A stretch of 64,000 nt of DNA from Rhizobium sp. NFR07 (GCF_900111905.1 NZ_FOKM01000002.1:186001-250000), one strand, 5' to 3'. Positions 37,172 through 46,686 are shown, counted from the first letter of the stretch. Program-made: numbers and translations. The notes: generated from the sequence alone by a model not told the origin.

Positions 37172-38515
37172 ATGGCAGAAGCAGTAATTCATCCGTCGTC
37201 GGCAGCGCTGGAGCGAGATGCCCGGCATATGCACGACGACAAGCCGGTATCGGCAGGTAACATCGCGATCGGCGTCATTATAGGACGAACATCCGAATTT
37301 TTCGATTTCTTCGTCTTCGGTCTCGGCTGTGTGCTTGTCTTCCCTCGGCTCTTCTTTCCCTTCGCGCCCGATCCGGTGACCGCGACGCTCTATTCTTTCG
37401 CCATCTTCTCGCTCGCCTTCCTGGCGCGCCCGGTCGGCTCCTTCGTCTTCATGTGGATCGACCGCAACTACGGGCGCGGCACGAAGCTGACGACGGCACT
37501 GCTGATCCTCGGCGGATCGACCGCCTCCATTGCCTTCCTTCCCGGCTACGAGTCGATCGGCATGTGGGCCATCGCGTTGCTGGCGCTGTTCCGGCTCGGC
37601 CAGGGATTTGCGCTCGGTGGCGCCTGGGACGGCCTTGCCTCGCTTCTGGCGATGAATGCGCCTCAGAACCGTCGCGGCTTCTATGCGATGATCCCGCAAT
37701 TGGGTGCCCCTATTGGCTTTGCGCTCGCCAGCATCCTGTTCGGTTACTTCGTTTACAGCCTGTCGGATGCCGACTTCCTGAGCTGGGGCTGGCGTTATCC
37801 GTTCTTCGTCGCCTTTGCGATCAACGTCGTGGCGCTGTTCGCCCGTCTGCGCATCGTCGCCTCGCATGAATTCGGGGAAGCGCTTGAAAACCATGAGCTG
37901 GAAGCCAAGCCGATCACCGAGATGTTGCGCGTCCACGGCTTCGACGTCGTGATCGGTGCCTTTGCACCACTCGCGAGCTTTGCGATGTTCCACCTCGTGA
38001 CGATCTTCCCGCTGAGCTGGGTAACGCTCTATGGAGGACAGTCACCCGCAGCCTTTCTGTTCGTGCAGGTGCTCGGCGCGCTCGTCGGTTTCGCCACCAT
38101 CGTGCTGTCGGGCTTCCTCGCCGACCGCCTGGGACGGCGGCAGCAGCTTTTGATCGGTGCCGTCATCATCGCCATCTTCAGCTTCTCGGCGCCTTTCCTG
38201 CTCGACGCCGGTAGCACCGGCCAGGCGGCATTCATCATCCTCGGTTTTGCGATCCTCGGCCTGTCATTCGGCCAGGCCTCCGGTTCGGTCTCGTCGCGTT
38301 TCACGCAGGCCTACCGCTATACCGGTTCGGCTCTGACCTCCGACCTCGCCTGGCTGATCGGTGCCGGTTTTGCGCCGCTGGTGGCCCTGGGGCTGGCCAG
38401 CAATTTCGGCATCATCTTCATCGGCGGCTATCTGATCTCGGGCGCGATCTGCACGATTCTCGCTCTGGTTCTGAGCCGTACGATCGATACGGTAGACGTG
38501 CCGGCGAAACGCTAG
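37172..38515 (+). CDS. MFS transporter, metabolite:H+ symporter type
   Basis: Twelve-helix secondary transporter, 447 residues. ATG 37172 is preceded by GAAGGAGGACG, a near-perfect ribosome-binding site. The N-terminal GVIIGRTSEFFDFFVFGLG near 32-50 and the loop WIDRNYGRGTKLTTALLILG near 97 match the metabolite:H+ symporter family (organic acids, proline betaine and similar). FLADRLGRRQ near 314 is the equivalent loop in the second half. The substrate is unknown. It is divergent from cyoABCD; the shared control region suggests linked regulation. Confidence 0.87.
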   Translation: MAEAVIHPSSAALERDARHMHDDKPVSAGNIAIGVIIGRTSEFFDFFVFGLGCVLVFPRLFFPFAPDPVTATLYSFAIFSLAFLARPVGSFVFMWIDRNYGRGTKLTTALLILGGSTASIAFLPGYESIGMWAIALLALFRLGQGFALGGAWDGLASLLAMNAPQNRRGFYAMIPQLGAPIGFALASILFGYFVYSLSDADFLSWGWRYPFFVAFAINVVALFARLRIVASHEFGEALENHELEAKPITEMLRVHGFDVVIGAFAPLASFAMFHLVTIFPLSWVTLYGGQSPAAFLFVQVLGALVGFATIVLSGFLADRLGRRQQLLIGAVIIAIFSFSAPFLLDAGSTGQAAFIILGFAILGLSFGQASGSVSSRFTQAYRYTGSALTSDLAWLIGAGFAPLVALGLASNFGIIFIGGYLISGAICTILALVLSRTIDTVDVPAKR

Positions 38516-38528
38516 GCACGGTTACCCC

Positions 38529-38552
38529 GCGGGGCGGCGTCAGCTGCCCCGC
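38529..38552 (+). terminator. Intrinsic terminator-like hairpin after the MFS gene
   Basis: GCGGGGCGGC (38529-38538) and GCTGCCCCGC (38543-38552) form a 10-bp stem with one G-T pair and a GTCA loop, 13 bp after the MFS stop. TATTTGTAATTTGTAATTATA follows, an AT-rich but interrupted U-tract containing a tandem TTTGTAA. Confidence 0.65.
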
Positions 38553-38815
38553 TATTTGTAATTTGTAATTATATTCCTTGCAGGATTAATCAAAAAGCCG
38601 TTCTATGGCCGACATGACGCGTGCCGCTTGGCACGCCGATTTGAATGCGAATGTTCTTTGAGAGGCGCCGGCTGACGCCGTATCGCTTCAAAGCTGGATG
38701 GTGCGGCCATCTTCACGAAGGATTTGGGTTTCATGCGAACCCGGGGAAGGGCAGGGAGAGATTCCGCGCCTTCGCTTGGCTCGCTTTGTTCAAGCACCTA
38801 TTCGAGAGTTGATGA
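38553..38815. other. Upstream region of the type I secretion operon
   Basis: Together with the terminator just described, this is a 300-bp gap. GCGTGCC-GCTT-GGCACGC (38619-38636) is a perfect 7-bp inverted repeat that could be an operator or a hairpin in the leader of the secretion operon. No gene or clear promoter is recognised. Confidence 0.4.
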
Positions 38816-40603
38816 ATGGGCGATACCGGCACGACCTCTGCCGAGCATCCGCAAAAAGATCTTGCACAGGATGCGTTGAAACGAAGCCGCGCCGGCTTTC
38901 TTGCCGTCGGTCTGGCGAGCGCGCTGATCAACGTGCTCTATCTGACCAGTTCATTCTTCATGCTTCAGATCTACGACCGGATCATTCCAAGCCGCAGTAT
39001 TCCGTCGCTTGTCGCGCTCAGTCTCCTGGCGCTCATGCTCTATCTCTTCCAGGGTGCGTTCGAGATTGCGCGCGGCCGCATGCTGGCTCGCATATCCGGC
39101 ATTTTCGACGAGGTGATGAGCAAGCGCGTGTTCAAGGCGGTTCTCAAGGCGCCGATAAAGTCGCGAGGAGTGGCGGGGACGACAGACGGCCTGGCGATGA
39201 TGCGCGATTTCGATCAGGTCCGCACATTTCTGTCGAGCCCCGGCCCTGCCGCTTTCTTCGATCTGCCCTGGCTCCCTCTTTATGTCGGGATCTGCTTTCT
39301 CATTCATCCCGTCATCGGCTGGATCGCAATCGGCGGCGCCTTCATCCTGGTTGCGCTGACCTATTTGACGAACCGCAGCACGCAGAGTTCGACGCGACAG
39401 ATCTACGAGATCGGCAATGAGCGCCATGACCGTCTCAACGCGGCCTATCGCAATGCGGAAGTGGTCGAGGCGATGGGCATGGGCGAGGATCTTGCCCGCT
39501 CCTGGGCCGGCGTCAACGACAGATACCGCTCGTCCTATCGGCGCAATTCCGACACCGCGAACGGCTATTCGACCGTCTCCAAGATCTTTCGCATCGCCCT
39601 CCAGTCCGGCGTACTGGCAGCCGGCGCCGTCCTGGTGATCGAGAACCAGGCCACAGGCGGCATCATCATTGCGGCGTCCATCCTGATATCGCGGGCGCTC
39701 GCGCCCGTGGAACAGGCGATCGCCAATTGGCGCGGCTTCGTCTCGACGCGGCAGTCCTGGGCTCGCCTCAGGCCGGCACTGGAAACTTTGAAGGAAGCAC
39801 CGGATTCGCTGGCTCTCCCGGCTCCCAATCAGCGTCTCGCGGTCGATTCCGTTGCAAGCGGTCCTCCCGGCAGGCAGGAGATCCTCATCTCCAATGTCAG
39901 CTTCGTGGCTGAAGCAGGCAGCGCCGTCGGGGTCGTGGGGCCAAGCGCATCCGGAAAATCTTCGCTGGCGAGAGCATTGAGCGGCATCTGGCCGATCCAT
40001 CGCGGCTCCGCGCGCATGGACGGTGCCACGCTTGACCAGTGGAGCGATATGGAACGCGGCAGGCATATCGGCTATCTGCCCCAGGACATCGAGCTGTTTG
40101 CGGGCTCGGTCGCGCAGAACATCGCGCGCTTCAGGGCGGACGCCAATGCCGAGACGATCATAGAGGCCGCCCGTGATGCCGGCGTCCACGAGCTGATCCT
40201 GAAATTGCCGAACGGCTACGAGACGGAAATCGGGCCGGGCGGCTCGATGCTCTCGGCGGGCCAGCGGCAGCGTATCGCGCTGGCCCGGGCGCTCTACGGC
40301 AATCCTTTTTTGGTTATCCTCGATGAACCGAATTCCAATCTCGACGCCGAAGGGGAAGTGGCGCTCAGCGAGGCCATCGTCAGCGTAAGAAAACGTGGTG
40401 GGATCGCGATCGTCGTGGCCCATCGGCCAAGCGCCCTGGCAAGCGTTGATCTGATCATGATGATGACGGAGGGCCGCATGGCCGCCTTCGGTCCGAGAGA
40501 CGAGATCCTGCCCAGGATCATCCGTCGCGACGCGCCGCCGATGGCGCATGTCGCCGAGCCCCGTCCCGCCTCCCTGAAGGTGGTCCGCGAGAAAAAGGAG
40601 TAG
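38816..40603 (+). CDS. Type I secretion ABC transporter (PrtD/PrsD family)
   Basis: Inner-membrane ABC exporter of 595 residues for unfolded secreted proteins. The N-terminal transmembrane domain (about residues 25-310, with the conserved SFFMLQIYDRIIPSRS near 43-58) lacks a C39 peptidase, so its substrate should carry a C-terminal signal rather than a double-glycine leader. The ATPase half has Walker A GPSASGKSS near 376, signature LSAGQRQRIALARAL, Walker B FLVILDEPNSNLD and H-loop VVAHRPS, all intact. It starts at ATG 38816. The membrane-fusion gene follows after 5 bp. The outer-membrane TolC partner and the exported protein are not in the window. Confidence 0.9.
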   Translation: MGDTGTTSAEHPQKDLAQDALKRSRAGFLAVGLASALINVLYLTSSFFMLQIYDRIIPSRSIPSLVALSLLALMLYLFQGAFEIARGRMLARISGIFDEVMSKRVFKAVLKAPIKSRGVAGTTDGLAMMRDFDQVRTFLSSPGPAAFFDLPWLPLYVGICFLIHPVIGWIAIGGAFILVALTYLTNRSTQSSTRQIYEIGNERHDRLNAAYRNAEVVEAMGMGEDLARSWAGVNDRYRSSYRRNSDTANGYSTVSKIFRIALQSGVLAAGAVLVIENQATGGIIIAASILISRALAPVEQAIANWRGFVSTRQSWARLRPALETLKEAPDSLALPAPNQRLAVDSVASGPPGRQEILISNVSFVAEAGSAVGVVGPSASGKSSLARALSGIWPIHRGSARMDGATLDQWSDMERGRHIGYLPQDIELFAGSVAQNIARFRADANAETIIEAARDAGVHELILKLPNGYETEIGPGGSMLSAGQRQRIALARALYGNPFLVILDEPNSNLDAEGEVALSEAIVSVRKRGGIAIVVAHRPSALASVDLIMMMTEGRMAAFGPRDEILPRIIRRDAPPMAHVAEPRPASLKVVREKKE

Positions 40604-40608
40604 AGGTC

Positions 40609-41910
40609 GTGACGGCCTTGCCATCCGAACGTTCCCTGCGCCGCCACATGCTGTTCGTCAGCGTGCTCGGCCTCTGCCTCCTCGGCGGCGTCGGCGGCTG
40701 GGCGGCCACAGCCACGCTCTCCAACGCCGTTGTCGGCGAGGGCACGGTCATCATCGACGAAAACGTCAAGAAAATTCAGCACCTGACCGGCGGTATCATC
40801 TCCGAATTGCGGGTGCGGGAGGGATCGCATGTGAAGGCCGGCGATGTCCTGCTGCGGCTGGACGGCACCATGGTCCGCGCCAATCTCGGCATCGTCGACA
40901 GCGCGCTGGCGCAGCTTTATGCCCGCCGCGCCAGGCTTCAGGCCGAGAGGCTGGGACAGGAGAGCTTTTCCGTCGCCGATCTGGCAGACAGCGGCATCGA
41001 TGTGGAGGCGAACCGCAAGCTCGTCGATGGCGAGATCCAGTTCTTCACGACACGGAAATCCTCGATTGCGGGCATGAAGAAGCAGCTTGAGGAACGCCGG
41101 AGCCAGCTCACCGAAGAGATCGCCGGCAACACCTTGCAGATCCAGGCGACCGAGGAGGCAATCAAGTTGATCGACGAGGAGTTTCGCTCGATCAACTCGC
41201 TGTATCAGCAGCAGCTGACGACCATGCAGCGTGTCAACGCTCTGAAGCGCCAGCGTGTCGAACTCGACGGCAATCGCGGCGAGCGCATGTCGGCACGTGC
41301 TCAGGCCGAAGGCCGGATCAACGAGATCAATCTGCAGATCCTCCAGCTCGACGAGGATCGCCGCACGGAGAACGCCAAGGACCTGACCGACGTCGAGGCG
41401 AGGATCGCCGAGATGGCGGAGCGTCGCATCGCTGCCATCGACCAGTTGAGCCGGCTTGACCTTCGTGCCCCGATGGATGGCCGGATCTACCAGCTTGCGG
41501 TCCATACCGTCGGCGGCGTGGCGGATGCCCGCGAGCCGTTGATGCTGCTGGCGCCGGATTCGCGGGACCTGACGGTGGAAGCGAAGATCGCCTCCCGTAA
41601 TATCGATCAGGTCCAGCCCGGCCAGTCAGTGGACATCCGTTTCAGCGCTTTCGATCAGCGCACGACGCCGGAGGTGACGGGCGAGGTCATATCGATGTCG
41701 CCGGATATCGTCGCCGACGAGCGTACCGGCGTCAGCTATTATCCGGTCCGGATCAAGCCTGATGCCGACAGCCTTTCCAGGCTCGGAAACCTGGCTCTTT
41801 ATCCGGGCATGCCGGCGGACGTCTTCATAAAAGTCGCGGACCGCTCGGCCATCTCCTATTTCGTCAAGCCGTTCACCGACCAGCTGGCCCAGACGTTTCG
41901 CGAGGAATAG
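40609..41910 (+). CDS. Type I secretion membrane-fusion protein (HlyD/PrsE family)
   Basis: Periplasmic adaptor of 433 residues joining the ABC exporter to an outer-membrane channel. It starts at GTG 40609 with AAAGGAG upstream. One N-terminal helix (about 18-37) is followed by a split lipoyl/barrel-sandwich domain (NVKKIQHLTGGIISELRVRE and, later, LDLRAPMDGRIYQLAVHTVG) and a long coiled-coil between them, rich in Glu, Arg and Gln (residues about 110-280). DPDADSLSR-like C-terminal barrel sequence and GMPADVFIK follow. It ends seven bases before the convergent response regulator. Confidence 0.9.
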   Translation: MTALPSERSLRRHMLFVSVLGLCLLGGVGGWAATATLSNAVVGEGTVIIDENVKKIQHLTGGIISELRVREGSHVKAGDVLLRLDGTMVRANLGIVDSALAQLYARRARLQAERLGQESFSVADLADSGIDVEANRKLVDGEIQFFTTRKSSIAGMKKQLEERRSQLTEEIAGNTLQIQATEEAIKLIDEEFRSINSLYQQQLTTMQRVNALKRQRVELDGNRGERMSARAQAEGRINEINLQILQLDEDRRTENAKDLTDVEARIAEMAERRIAAIDQLSRLDLRAPMDGRIYQLAVHTVGGVADAREPLMLLAPDSRDLTVEAKIASRNIDQVQPGQSVDIRFSAFDQRTTPEVTGEVISMSPDIVADERTGVSYYPVRIKPDADSLSRLGNLALYPGMPADVFIKVADRSAISYFVKPFTDQLAQTFREE

Positions 41911-41917
41911 ACACGCC

Positions 41918-42637
41918 TCAATGGGAGCCGGACGCTTCCTTCAGGTCCCGCTCCGCCCTCTCGATGGCGCTGGCATTCAGCACGCGGCGGGAAAGGGCGA
42001 CCGCGACGGCACGGGTGCGCAGGTTGAACCAACCCTCGTTGCCATGGCCTGATGTCTCGTAGATGCCGAGCTTCTCGTAGAGCTGCTGCAGCCGGTTCTG
42101 GACGCTGCGAAGCGACAGGTGCTTGCGGTGGGCAATCGCCTTGTCGGTAAGCCCGAGCGCCACGTCGACCAGGATCTCGTATTCGACATCGGAAAGGCCG
42201 AGCGAATTGCCGAGGCTCTTCTGCTGGATGCCGCGCACCTCGCGGTCGATCACGCACTGGGATTCGATGAAGACGCTGCGCAGCGCAAGCTTCAGCCGCT
42301 CCTCGGAGGCCGATTTCAGCACATAGCCGTAGGTCGCCCCCTCGGGCACGATCCGCGCCACGCCGCGCACATAGGCCTCGTCGGAATAGTTCGACCAGAA
42401 CAGGATCTTCGTATCCGGCCGTTCGCGCCAGATGGTGCGCGCCGCCTCGATGCCGTTGCGCTCATGCATCTGCAGGTCCATGACGACGTTTTCGATGCGG
42501 GCCGAGCGCGCCTGCACCTCGCCGCTCGCGCCGTTCTCCGCCTCGACCACATGGCCGCATTCCGGCAGTGCGGCGCGCACCGCCTCCTGAAGGAAGGATC
42601 GGTGCAAAGCGTCGTCCTCGACGATCAGAACATCCAT
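41918..42637 (-). CDS. NarL/LuxR-type response regulator
   Basis: Two-component transcription regulator of 239 residues. The receiver has acidic residues in IVEDDA (5-10), phospho-acceptor Asp54 (VVMDLQM) and Lys108 (VLKSA). The C-terminal LuxR-type helix-turn-helix lies around residues 145-210 (LSDVEYEILVDVALGLTDKAIAHRKHL, cited by its span, with SLRSVQNRLQQLYEKLG). ATG 42637 shares a base with the kinase stop (TGATG), so kinase and regulator are coupled. It probably controls the divergent sugar ABC operon, since the only divergent promoter region is shared with it. Confidence 0.9.
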   Translation of the reverse strand: MDVLIVEDDALHRSFLQEAVRAALPECGHVVEAENGASGEVQARSARIENVVMDLQMHERNGIEAARTIWRERPDTKILFWSNYSDEAYVRGVARIVPEGATYGYVLKSASEERLKLALRSVFIESQCVIDREVRGIQQKSLGNSLGLSDVEYEILVDVALGLTDKAIAHRKHLSLRSVQNRLQQLYEKLGIYETSGHGNEGWFNLRTRAVAVALSRRVLNASAIERAERDLKEASGSH

Positions 42638-43887
42638 CACACGGTCTCCGTAAGAGCTGGAAGATTGATCGGCAGCACCACGCGCACGCGTGTTCCGCCG
42701 CCGCTTACAGCTGCGAACGGCCTCTGACCGATCTCGAAACGGGCGGAAATCAGCCGGGCGCGGGTCTTCATGTTGTCGATCCCGTGTCCCGACCAGCCGT
42801 CGTTGCTGGCGCCCATGCCTCGGCCATTATCCTCGACCTCGATGTAAAGCGCATGATCCGCCTGCCCGAGCCGCACCATGATCCTGTCGGACTGCCCGTG
42901 GCGGATGGCATTGTTGATGGCTTCCTGAGCGATCCGGAATAAGGCGACGGATACGGTCGGGTCGAGGTCGCGCAGCGCCCCGCCGCTCTCGTCGGTCATC
43001 TGCCAGTCGATCGCCTGGCCGCTTTCACACACCGATCGCTCCAGATGCGTTTCGATCGCCTCGGCGACGCCGAAGAGTTGCAGCACCGTCGGCTTGGCTT
43101 CCTCGATGATCTGGCGAAGATCGTGCATGCATTGCTGCAGCGACCGGCAGAGCGGCTCCAGCGCATCCCCGGGCAGGGTCACGTCGTGCCGCAGCTTCTC
43201 CATGCGGCGGGTCAGCCGGGTGAGATCGGCCAGCGTCTGGTCGTGCAGGTCCATGCCGATCCGCTGCCGCTCGGCTTCCAGCGCCTCGGTGAGTTTTAGC
43301 GCGCCGAGGCGAAGTCCCTCCTCGCGGGCGCTCGCCTCGGTTTCGATCACGGCCGAGCGCTTTGCCTGCTCGGCCGCACGTAACGCGAAGAAATAGGGCG
43401 CCAGCAGATCAGCCACCGCCCGGGCGTTCTCGACATCCTCCACCGTGTAGCAGTCCGATTGCCGGCTGGAACAGCTGAGCGCGCCTATGACATTGCCCTG
43501 AACCCTCAATGGCACATGCAGGCGGCTGTGGAGCGAAAGCTCGATGATCGGGCTCGAAAAGGCACCGTCGAAGTGAAAGCGCGGATCGGAGCAGGCGTCG
43601 GCAGACAGAAGATAATCCACCTCTCCCGCCAGCAGCGTGCGGATAGGGCTTCCCGTCAGAAGCGCCGGCGGGTGTTTGCTCCAGGCGGTTTCCAGCCCGC
43701 TCTCATAGGCGATGTGATATTTCCCATCGACCATCTTGATGCATACATCCAGATGGTCGTGCGGAATGATGTGGCTGACTTCTTCTGCCACTGCCTTGAT
43801 GATCGAATTGAAATCGAGCTGGCCCGCCAGCAGCCGGGAGATCCCGAGATAGCGGTCGAACAGCGCGTTGCGCGCCCGGTTGAGCAT
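42637..43887 (-). CDS. GAF-domain NarL-family histidine kinase
   Basis: A 416-residue sensor kinase with no transmembrane segment, so it senses a cytoplasmic or diffusible signal. A GAF domain occupies about residues 20-170 (SRLHVPLRVQGNVIGALSCS is its typical strand pair). The HisKA_3 dimerisation domain has phospho-acceptor His215 in ERQRIGMDLHDQTLADLTRL. The ATPase domain has N-box AQEAINNAIRHG (320-331), G1 VEDNGRGMG (351-359) and G2 GHGIDNM. It forms an operon with the response regulator. Confidence 0.9.
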   Translation of the reverse strand: MLNRARNALFDRYLGISRLLAGQLDFNSIIKAVAEEVSHIIPHDHLDVCIKMVDGKYHIAYESGLETAWSKHPPALLTGSPIRTLLAGEVDYLLSADACSDPRFHFDGAFSSPIIELSLHSRLHVPLRVQGNVIGALSCSSRQSDCYTVEDVENARAVADLLAPYFFALRAAEQAKRSAVIETEASAREEGLRLGALKLTEALEAERQRIGMDLHDQTLADLTRLTRRMEKLRHDVTLPGDALEPLCRSLQQCMHDLRQIIEEAKPTVLQLFGVAEAIETHLERSVCESGQAIDWQMTDESGGALRDLDPTVSVALFRIAQEAINNAIRHGQSDRIMVRLGQADHALYIEVEDNGRGMGASNDGWSGHGIDNMKTRARLISARFEIGQRPFAAVSGGGTRVRVVLPINLPALTETV

Positions 43888-43946
43888 GCGAAGACCTCCT
43901 CCAAGTCCTCAAGGCTTCATCTAAGCGCTTCGTCTGCCTCGCTGTC

Positions 43947-43984
43947 CTGCGGGAACCCGCAGATCTTGCGCGGAAGCCCGCAGA
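43947..43984. promoter_or_regulatory. Operator-like inverted and direct repeats between kinase and sugar ABC operon
   Basis: CTGCGGG-AA-CCCGCAG (43947-43962) is a perfect 7-bp inverted repeat. A related half, GGAAGCCCGCAGA, recurs at 43972-43984 as a direct repeat of the right arm. They lie in the 242-bp region between the divergent kinase/regulator operon and the sugar-binding protein gene, a good position for the NarL-type regulator to act on both. Binding is inferred, not shown. Confidence 0.45.
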
Positions 43985-44129
43985 AAGCGTGCTTGGATGC
44001 GCCTGTACAACATCTGAAATCTCCTCCATTCTCGATGTACTGAGCAAAAGGGGCTCAGGGCAATCATTATCTCCGGATCACCGTTGAGGAGCGGCCCGAA
44101 GATATGCAGGGAGCTTTTGGGAGGAAATC

Positions 44130-45137
44130 ATGACCATCAGGACGATGCTCGCGGCATCCGTGGCACTCGCGTGCCTTGGCGGATCTGCGCTGGCCGATAC
44201 GGCCGACAAGAAGATTGCGCTTTCGAACAATTATGCCGGCAATTCCTGGCGCCAGGCGATGCTGACCAGCTGGGACAAGATCACCAAGGAGGCCGTCTCC
44301 AAGGGCGTCGTCGCCGCTGCCGACCCATTCACCACGGCCGAGAACCAGGCGACCGAACAGGCCGCCCAGATCCAGAACATGATCCTGCAGGGCTATGATG
44401 CGATCGTCATCAATGCCGCCTCGCCGACGGCGCTGAACGGCGCGATCAAGGAAGCCTGCGATGCGGGCATCACGGTCGTCTCCTTCGACGGCATCGTCAC
44501 CGAACCCTGTGCCTGGCGCATCGCCGTCGACTTCAAGGCGATGGGCGAGAGCCAGGTCGATTATCTCGCCAAGAAGCTGCCTAAGGGCGGCAACCTGCTC
44601 GAGATCCGCGGCCTTGCCGGCGTCTCAGTTGACGACGAGATCCATGCCGGCATCGAGGCGGGCGTGAAGAAAAACAGCCAGTTCAAGATCGTCGGCTCGG
44701 TCAACGGCGACTGGGCCCAGGACGTCGCCCAGCGCGCCGTCGCCGGCATCCTGCCGAGCCTGCCGGAAGTGGCGGCGGTCGTCACTCAGGGCGGCGATGG
44801 TTACGGCGCGGCCCAGGCATTCGCCGCCGCCAAGCGCCCGACGCCGACCATCGTCATGGGCAACCGCGAAGACGAGCTCGTCTGGTGGAAGAGCCAAAAG
44901 GACAAGGACGGCTACGAGACCATGTCGGTGTCGATCGCGCCCGGCGTGTCGACGCTCGCCTTCTGGGTGGCCCAGCAGATCCTCGATGGCAAGGAGGTCA
45001 AGAAAGACCTCGTCGTGCCCTTCCTCAGCATCGACCAGGCCAACCTGGAAGAGAACCTGAAGAACACTGAAAAGGGTGGCGTGGCGAATGTCGAATATTC
45101 GCTGGAAGACGCCCAGAAGGTGATCGCCGCCAAGTGA
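44130..45137 (+). CDS. Sugar ABC transporter substrate-binding protein (RbsB/periplasmic-binding type)
   Basis: Periplasmic sugar-binding protein of the Peripla_BP_4 family, 335 residues. ATG 44130 has GGGAGGAAATC upstream. A signal peptide, [19 protein letters not shown], is cut near ALADT. The mature protein starts [19 protein letters not shown] and has the [20 protein letters not shown] hinge-side segment near 71-90, typical of ribose-type binders. It is the first gene of a sugar import operon and is followed by a strong hairpin, consistent with its being made in excess over the membrane subunits. Confidence 0.9.
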   Translation: MTIRTMLAASVALACLGGSALADTADKKIALSNNYAGNSWRQAMLTSWDKITKEAVSKGVVAAADPFTTAENQATEQAAQIQNMILQGYDAIVINAASPTALNGAIKEACDAGITVVSFDGIVTEPCAWRIAVDFKAMGESQVDYLAKKLPKGGNLLEIRGLAGVSVDDEIHAGIEAGVKKNSQFKIVGSVNGDWAQDVAQRAVAGILPSLPEVAAVVTQGGDGYGAAQAFAAAKRPTPTIVMGNREDELVWWKSQKDKDGYETMSVSIAPGVSTLAFWVAQQILDGKEVKKDLVVPFLSIDQANLEENLKNTEKGGVANVEYSLEDAQKVIAAK

Positions 45138-45151
45138 CGGCGCCTCCCGAG

Positions 45152-45195
45152 TGCCGGAACGCAGGTCCCCAACCCCTGCGTTCCGGCATGTTTTT
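45152..45195 (+). terminator. Strong hairpin with U-tract after the sugar-binding protein gene
   Basis: The perfect 14-bp arms TGCCGGAACGCAGG (45152-45165) and CCTGCGTTCCGGCA (45175-45188) are followed by TGTTTTT. It sits between the binding protein and ATPase genes, so it probably works as an intra-operon partial terminator and mRNA 3' stabiliser. Confidence 0.82.
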
Positions 45196-45225
45196 CAGCT
45201 CACCATTCAACTCGACAGCGATTGC

Positions 45226-46686
45226 ATGACCGAAACCTTGAAGCGACAAGAGGTGGTGGCCGCGCGCGGCATCCGGGTGACCTTCGGTGCCGTCAAGGCG
45301 CTCGACGGCGCCGACCTCGTCATCCATGCCGGCGAATGCGTCGGGCTGGTCGGCCATAACGGCGCCGGCAAGTCCACCATCGTCAATGTCATCAATGGAG
45401 GCTTGAGCCCGCACGAGGGCTCGCTCACCTATTGCGACAGCGAGGGCCACGGCATTTCGGCCGCCCGCGCCAGCGGCGTCCGCTGCGTCTTCCAGGAACT
45501 GTCGCTCTGCCCCAACCTGACGGTCGGCGAGAATGCCCGCATCATGCATGCGGAGCTGAAGGGCTGGAACTGGCGCGGCCGCGCGCTCGAACTGGTGGAG
45601 GCGCAGCTCGCCCAGATCTTCCCCGGTCATGCGATCGATTGCGACAGTTCTGTCGACGACCTGTCGATCGCCGAACGGCAGATGGTCGAGATCGCCATCA
45701 GCTTTGCCGGCATCGAAGCCCCGCCGAAACTCGTCATTCTCGACGAACCGACTTCCTCGCTCGATGCGGGACAGGCTGCGCAGCTCATGGCCTATATCCT
45801 CAGTTTCGTGGCGCAGGGCGGCTCGGTCCTGCTGATCTCCCATATCCTCGGCGAAATTCTCTCCACCTCGGACCGCATCGTGGTGATGAAGGACGGCCGC
45901 GTGGTCGCCGATCGCGGCGCCAGGGAGTTCACCACTCGCAGCCTCGTCGAGGCCATGGGCAATGTCGTGCGTGAGCAGGAATTTTCGCGCGCGACTGCTG
46001 CAAGAAGCGGCCAGCCGGTCCTGTCCATGCCGCCCCGGCGCGGCAACGGTCTCGCCTTCGAGGCCTGGCGCGGCGAGATGATCGGGCTTGCCGGCCTCGG
46101 CGGCCATGGCCAGACCGAGGCGCTGCTCGACCTCTATCTCGATCGCAACAGCAACTGGTGGCCAACGAGAAGGCGCGAGATCGCCTTCGTCGCCGGTGAC
46201 CGCAGCCTCAACGGCACCTTCCCGCTGTGGAGCATCCTCAAAAACCTGTCCATCGCCTCGCTCAGTCAGCTGTCGACGAACCGCATGGTCGATCGGGCAC
46301 GAGAGGAAACGCTCGGCGCAAGCTGGAAGAAGCGGATCGAGATTCGCACGCCTGACATGGAAAACCGCATCCTGTCGCTCTCCGGCGGCAACCAGCAGAA
46401 GGTGCTTTTCGCCCGCGCGCTCGCAACCACCGCCGGCACGGTGCTGATGGACGACCCGATGCGGGGCGTCGATATCGGCACCAAGCAGGAAGTCTACGAG
46501 ATCCTCCGCTCGGAAGCGGCCAATGGCCGGACCTTCGTCTGGTATTCGACAGAGATGGACGAGATCCGCCTCTGCGACCGGGTCTATGTTTTTCGCGAAG
46601 GCGCCATCGTCGCCGAACTCACCGGAGACGATATCAGCGAAAAGAACGTGCTTGCAGCTTCCTTCAGCGAAGGAGAGGCGGCATGA
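45226..46686 (+). CDS. Sugar ABC transporter ATPase (RbsA/MglA type, two domains)
   Basis: ATPase with two nucleotide-binding domains, 486 residues. ATG 45226 is chosen; an earlier in-frame GTG at 45151 falls inside the hairpin and would add unrelated residues. Domain 1 has Walker [10 protein letters not shown] near 43, the signature-like [13 protein letters not shown] and Walker [12 protein letters not shown]. Domain 2 has the usual degenerate Walker A (GLGGHGQTE), signature [15 protein letters not shown], and DDPMRGVD where most relatives have DEPTRGVD, a conservative Glu-to-Asp change at the catalytic position. Its stop overlaps the next start by four bases. Confidence 0.9.
   Translation: MTETLKRQEVVAARGIRVTFGAVKALDGADLVIHAGECVGLVGHNGAGKSTIVNVINGGLSPHEGSLTYCDSEGHGISAARASGVRCVFQELSLCPNLTVGENARIMHAELKGWNWRGRALELVEAQLAQIFPGHAIDCDSSVDDLSIAERQMVEIAISFAGIEAPPKLVILDEPTSSLDAGQAAQLMAYILSFVAQGGSVLLISHILGEILSTSDRIVVMKDGRVVADRGAREFTTRSLVEAMGNVVREQEFSRATAARSGQPVLSMPPRRGNGLAFEAWRGEMIGLAGLGGHGQTEALLDLYLDRNSNWWPTRRREIAFVAGDRSLNGTFPLWSILKNLSIASLSQLSTNRMVDRAREETLGASWKKRIEIRTPDMENRILSLSGGNQQKVLFARALATTAGTVLMDDPMRGVDIGTKQEVYEILRSEAANGRTFVWYSTEMDEIRLCDRVYVFREGAIVAELTGDDISEKNVLAASFSEGEAA

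Noticed and set aside
38951..40624. A 557-codon minus-strand open frame opposite the type I secretion ABC gene
   Set aside because: Antisense shadow; the plus-strand gene has complete ABC motifs.
45152..45188. GGAAC...CGTT inside the sugar-operon hairpin as an EcfG promoter
   Set aside because: Spacing is 18 bases before CGTT, outside the usual range, and both boxes are parts of the perfect inverted repeat, which explains them.
45151..45225. Upstream GTG start for the sugar ATPase
   Set aside because: The added 25 codons fall on a perfect 14-bp terminator-like hairpin and show no homology; ATG 45226 begins the conserved domain.
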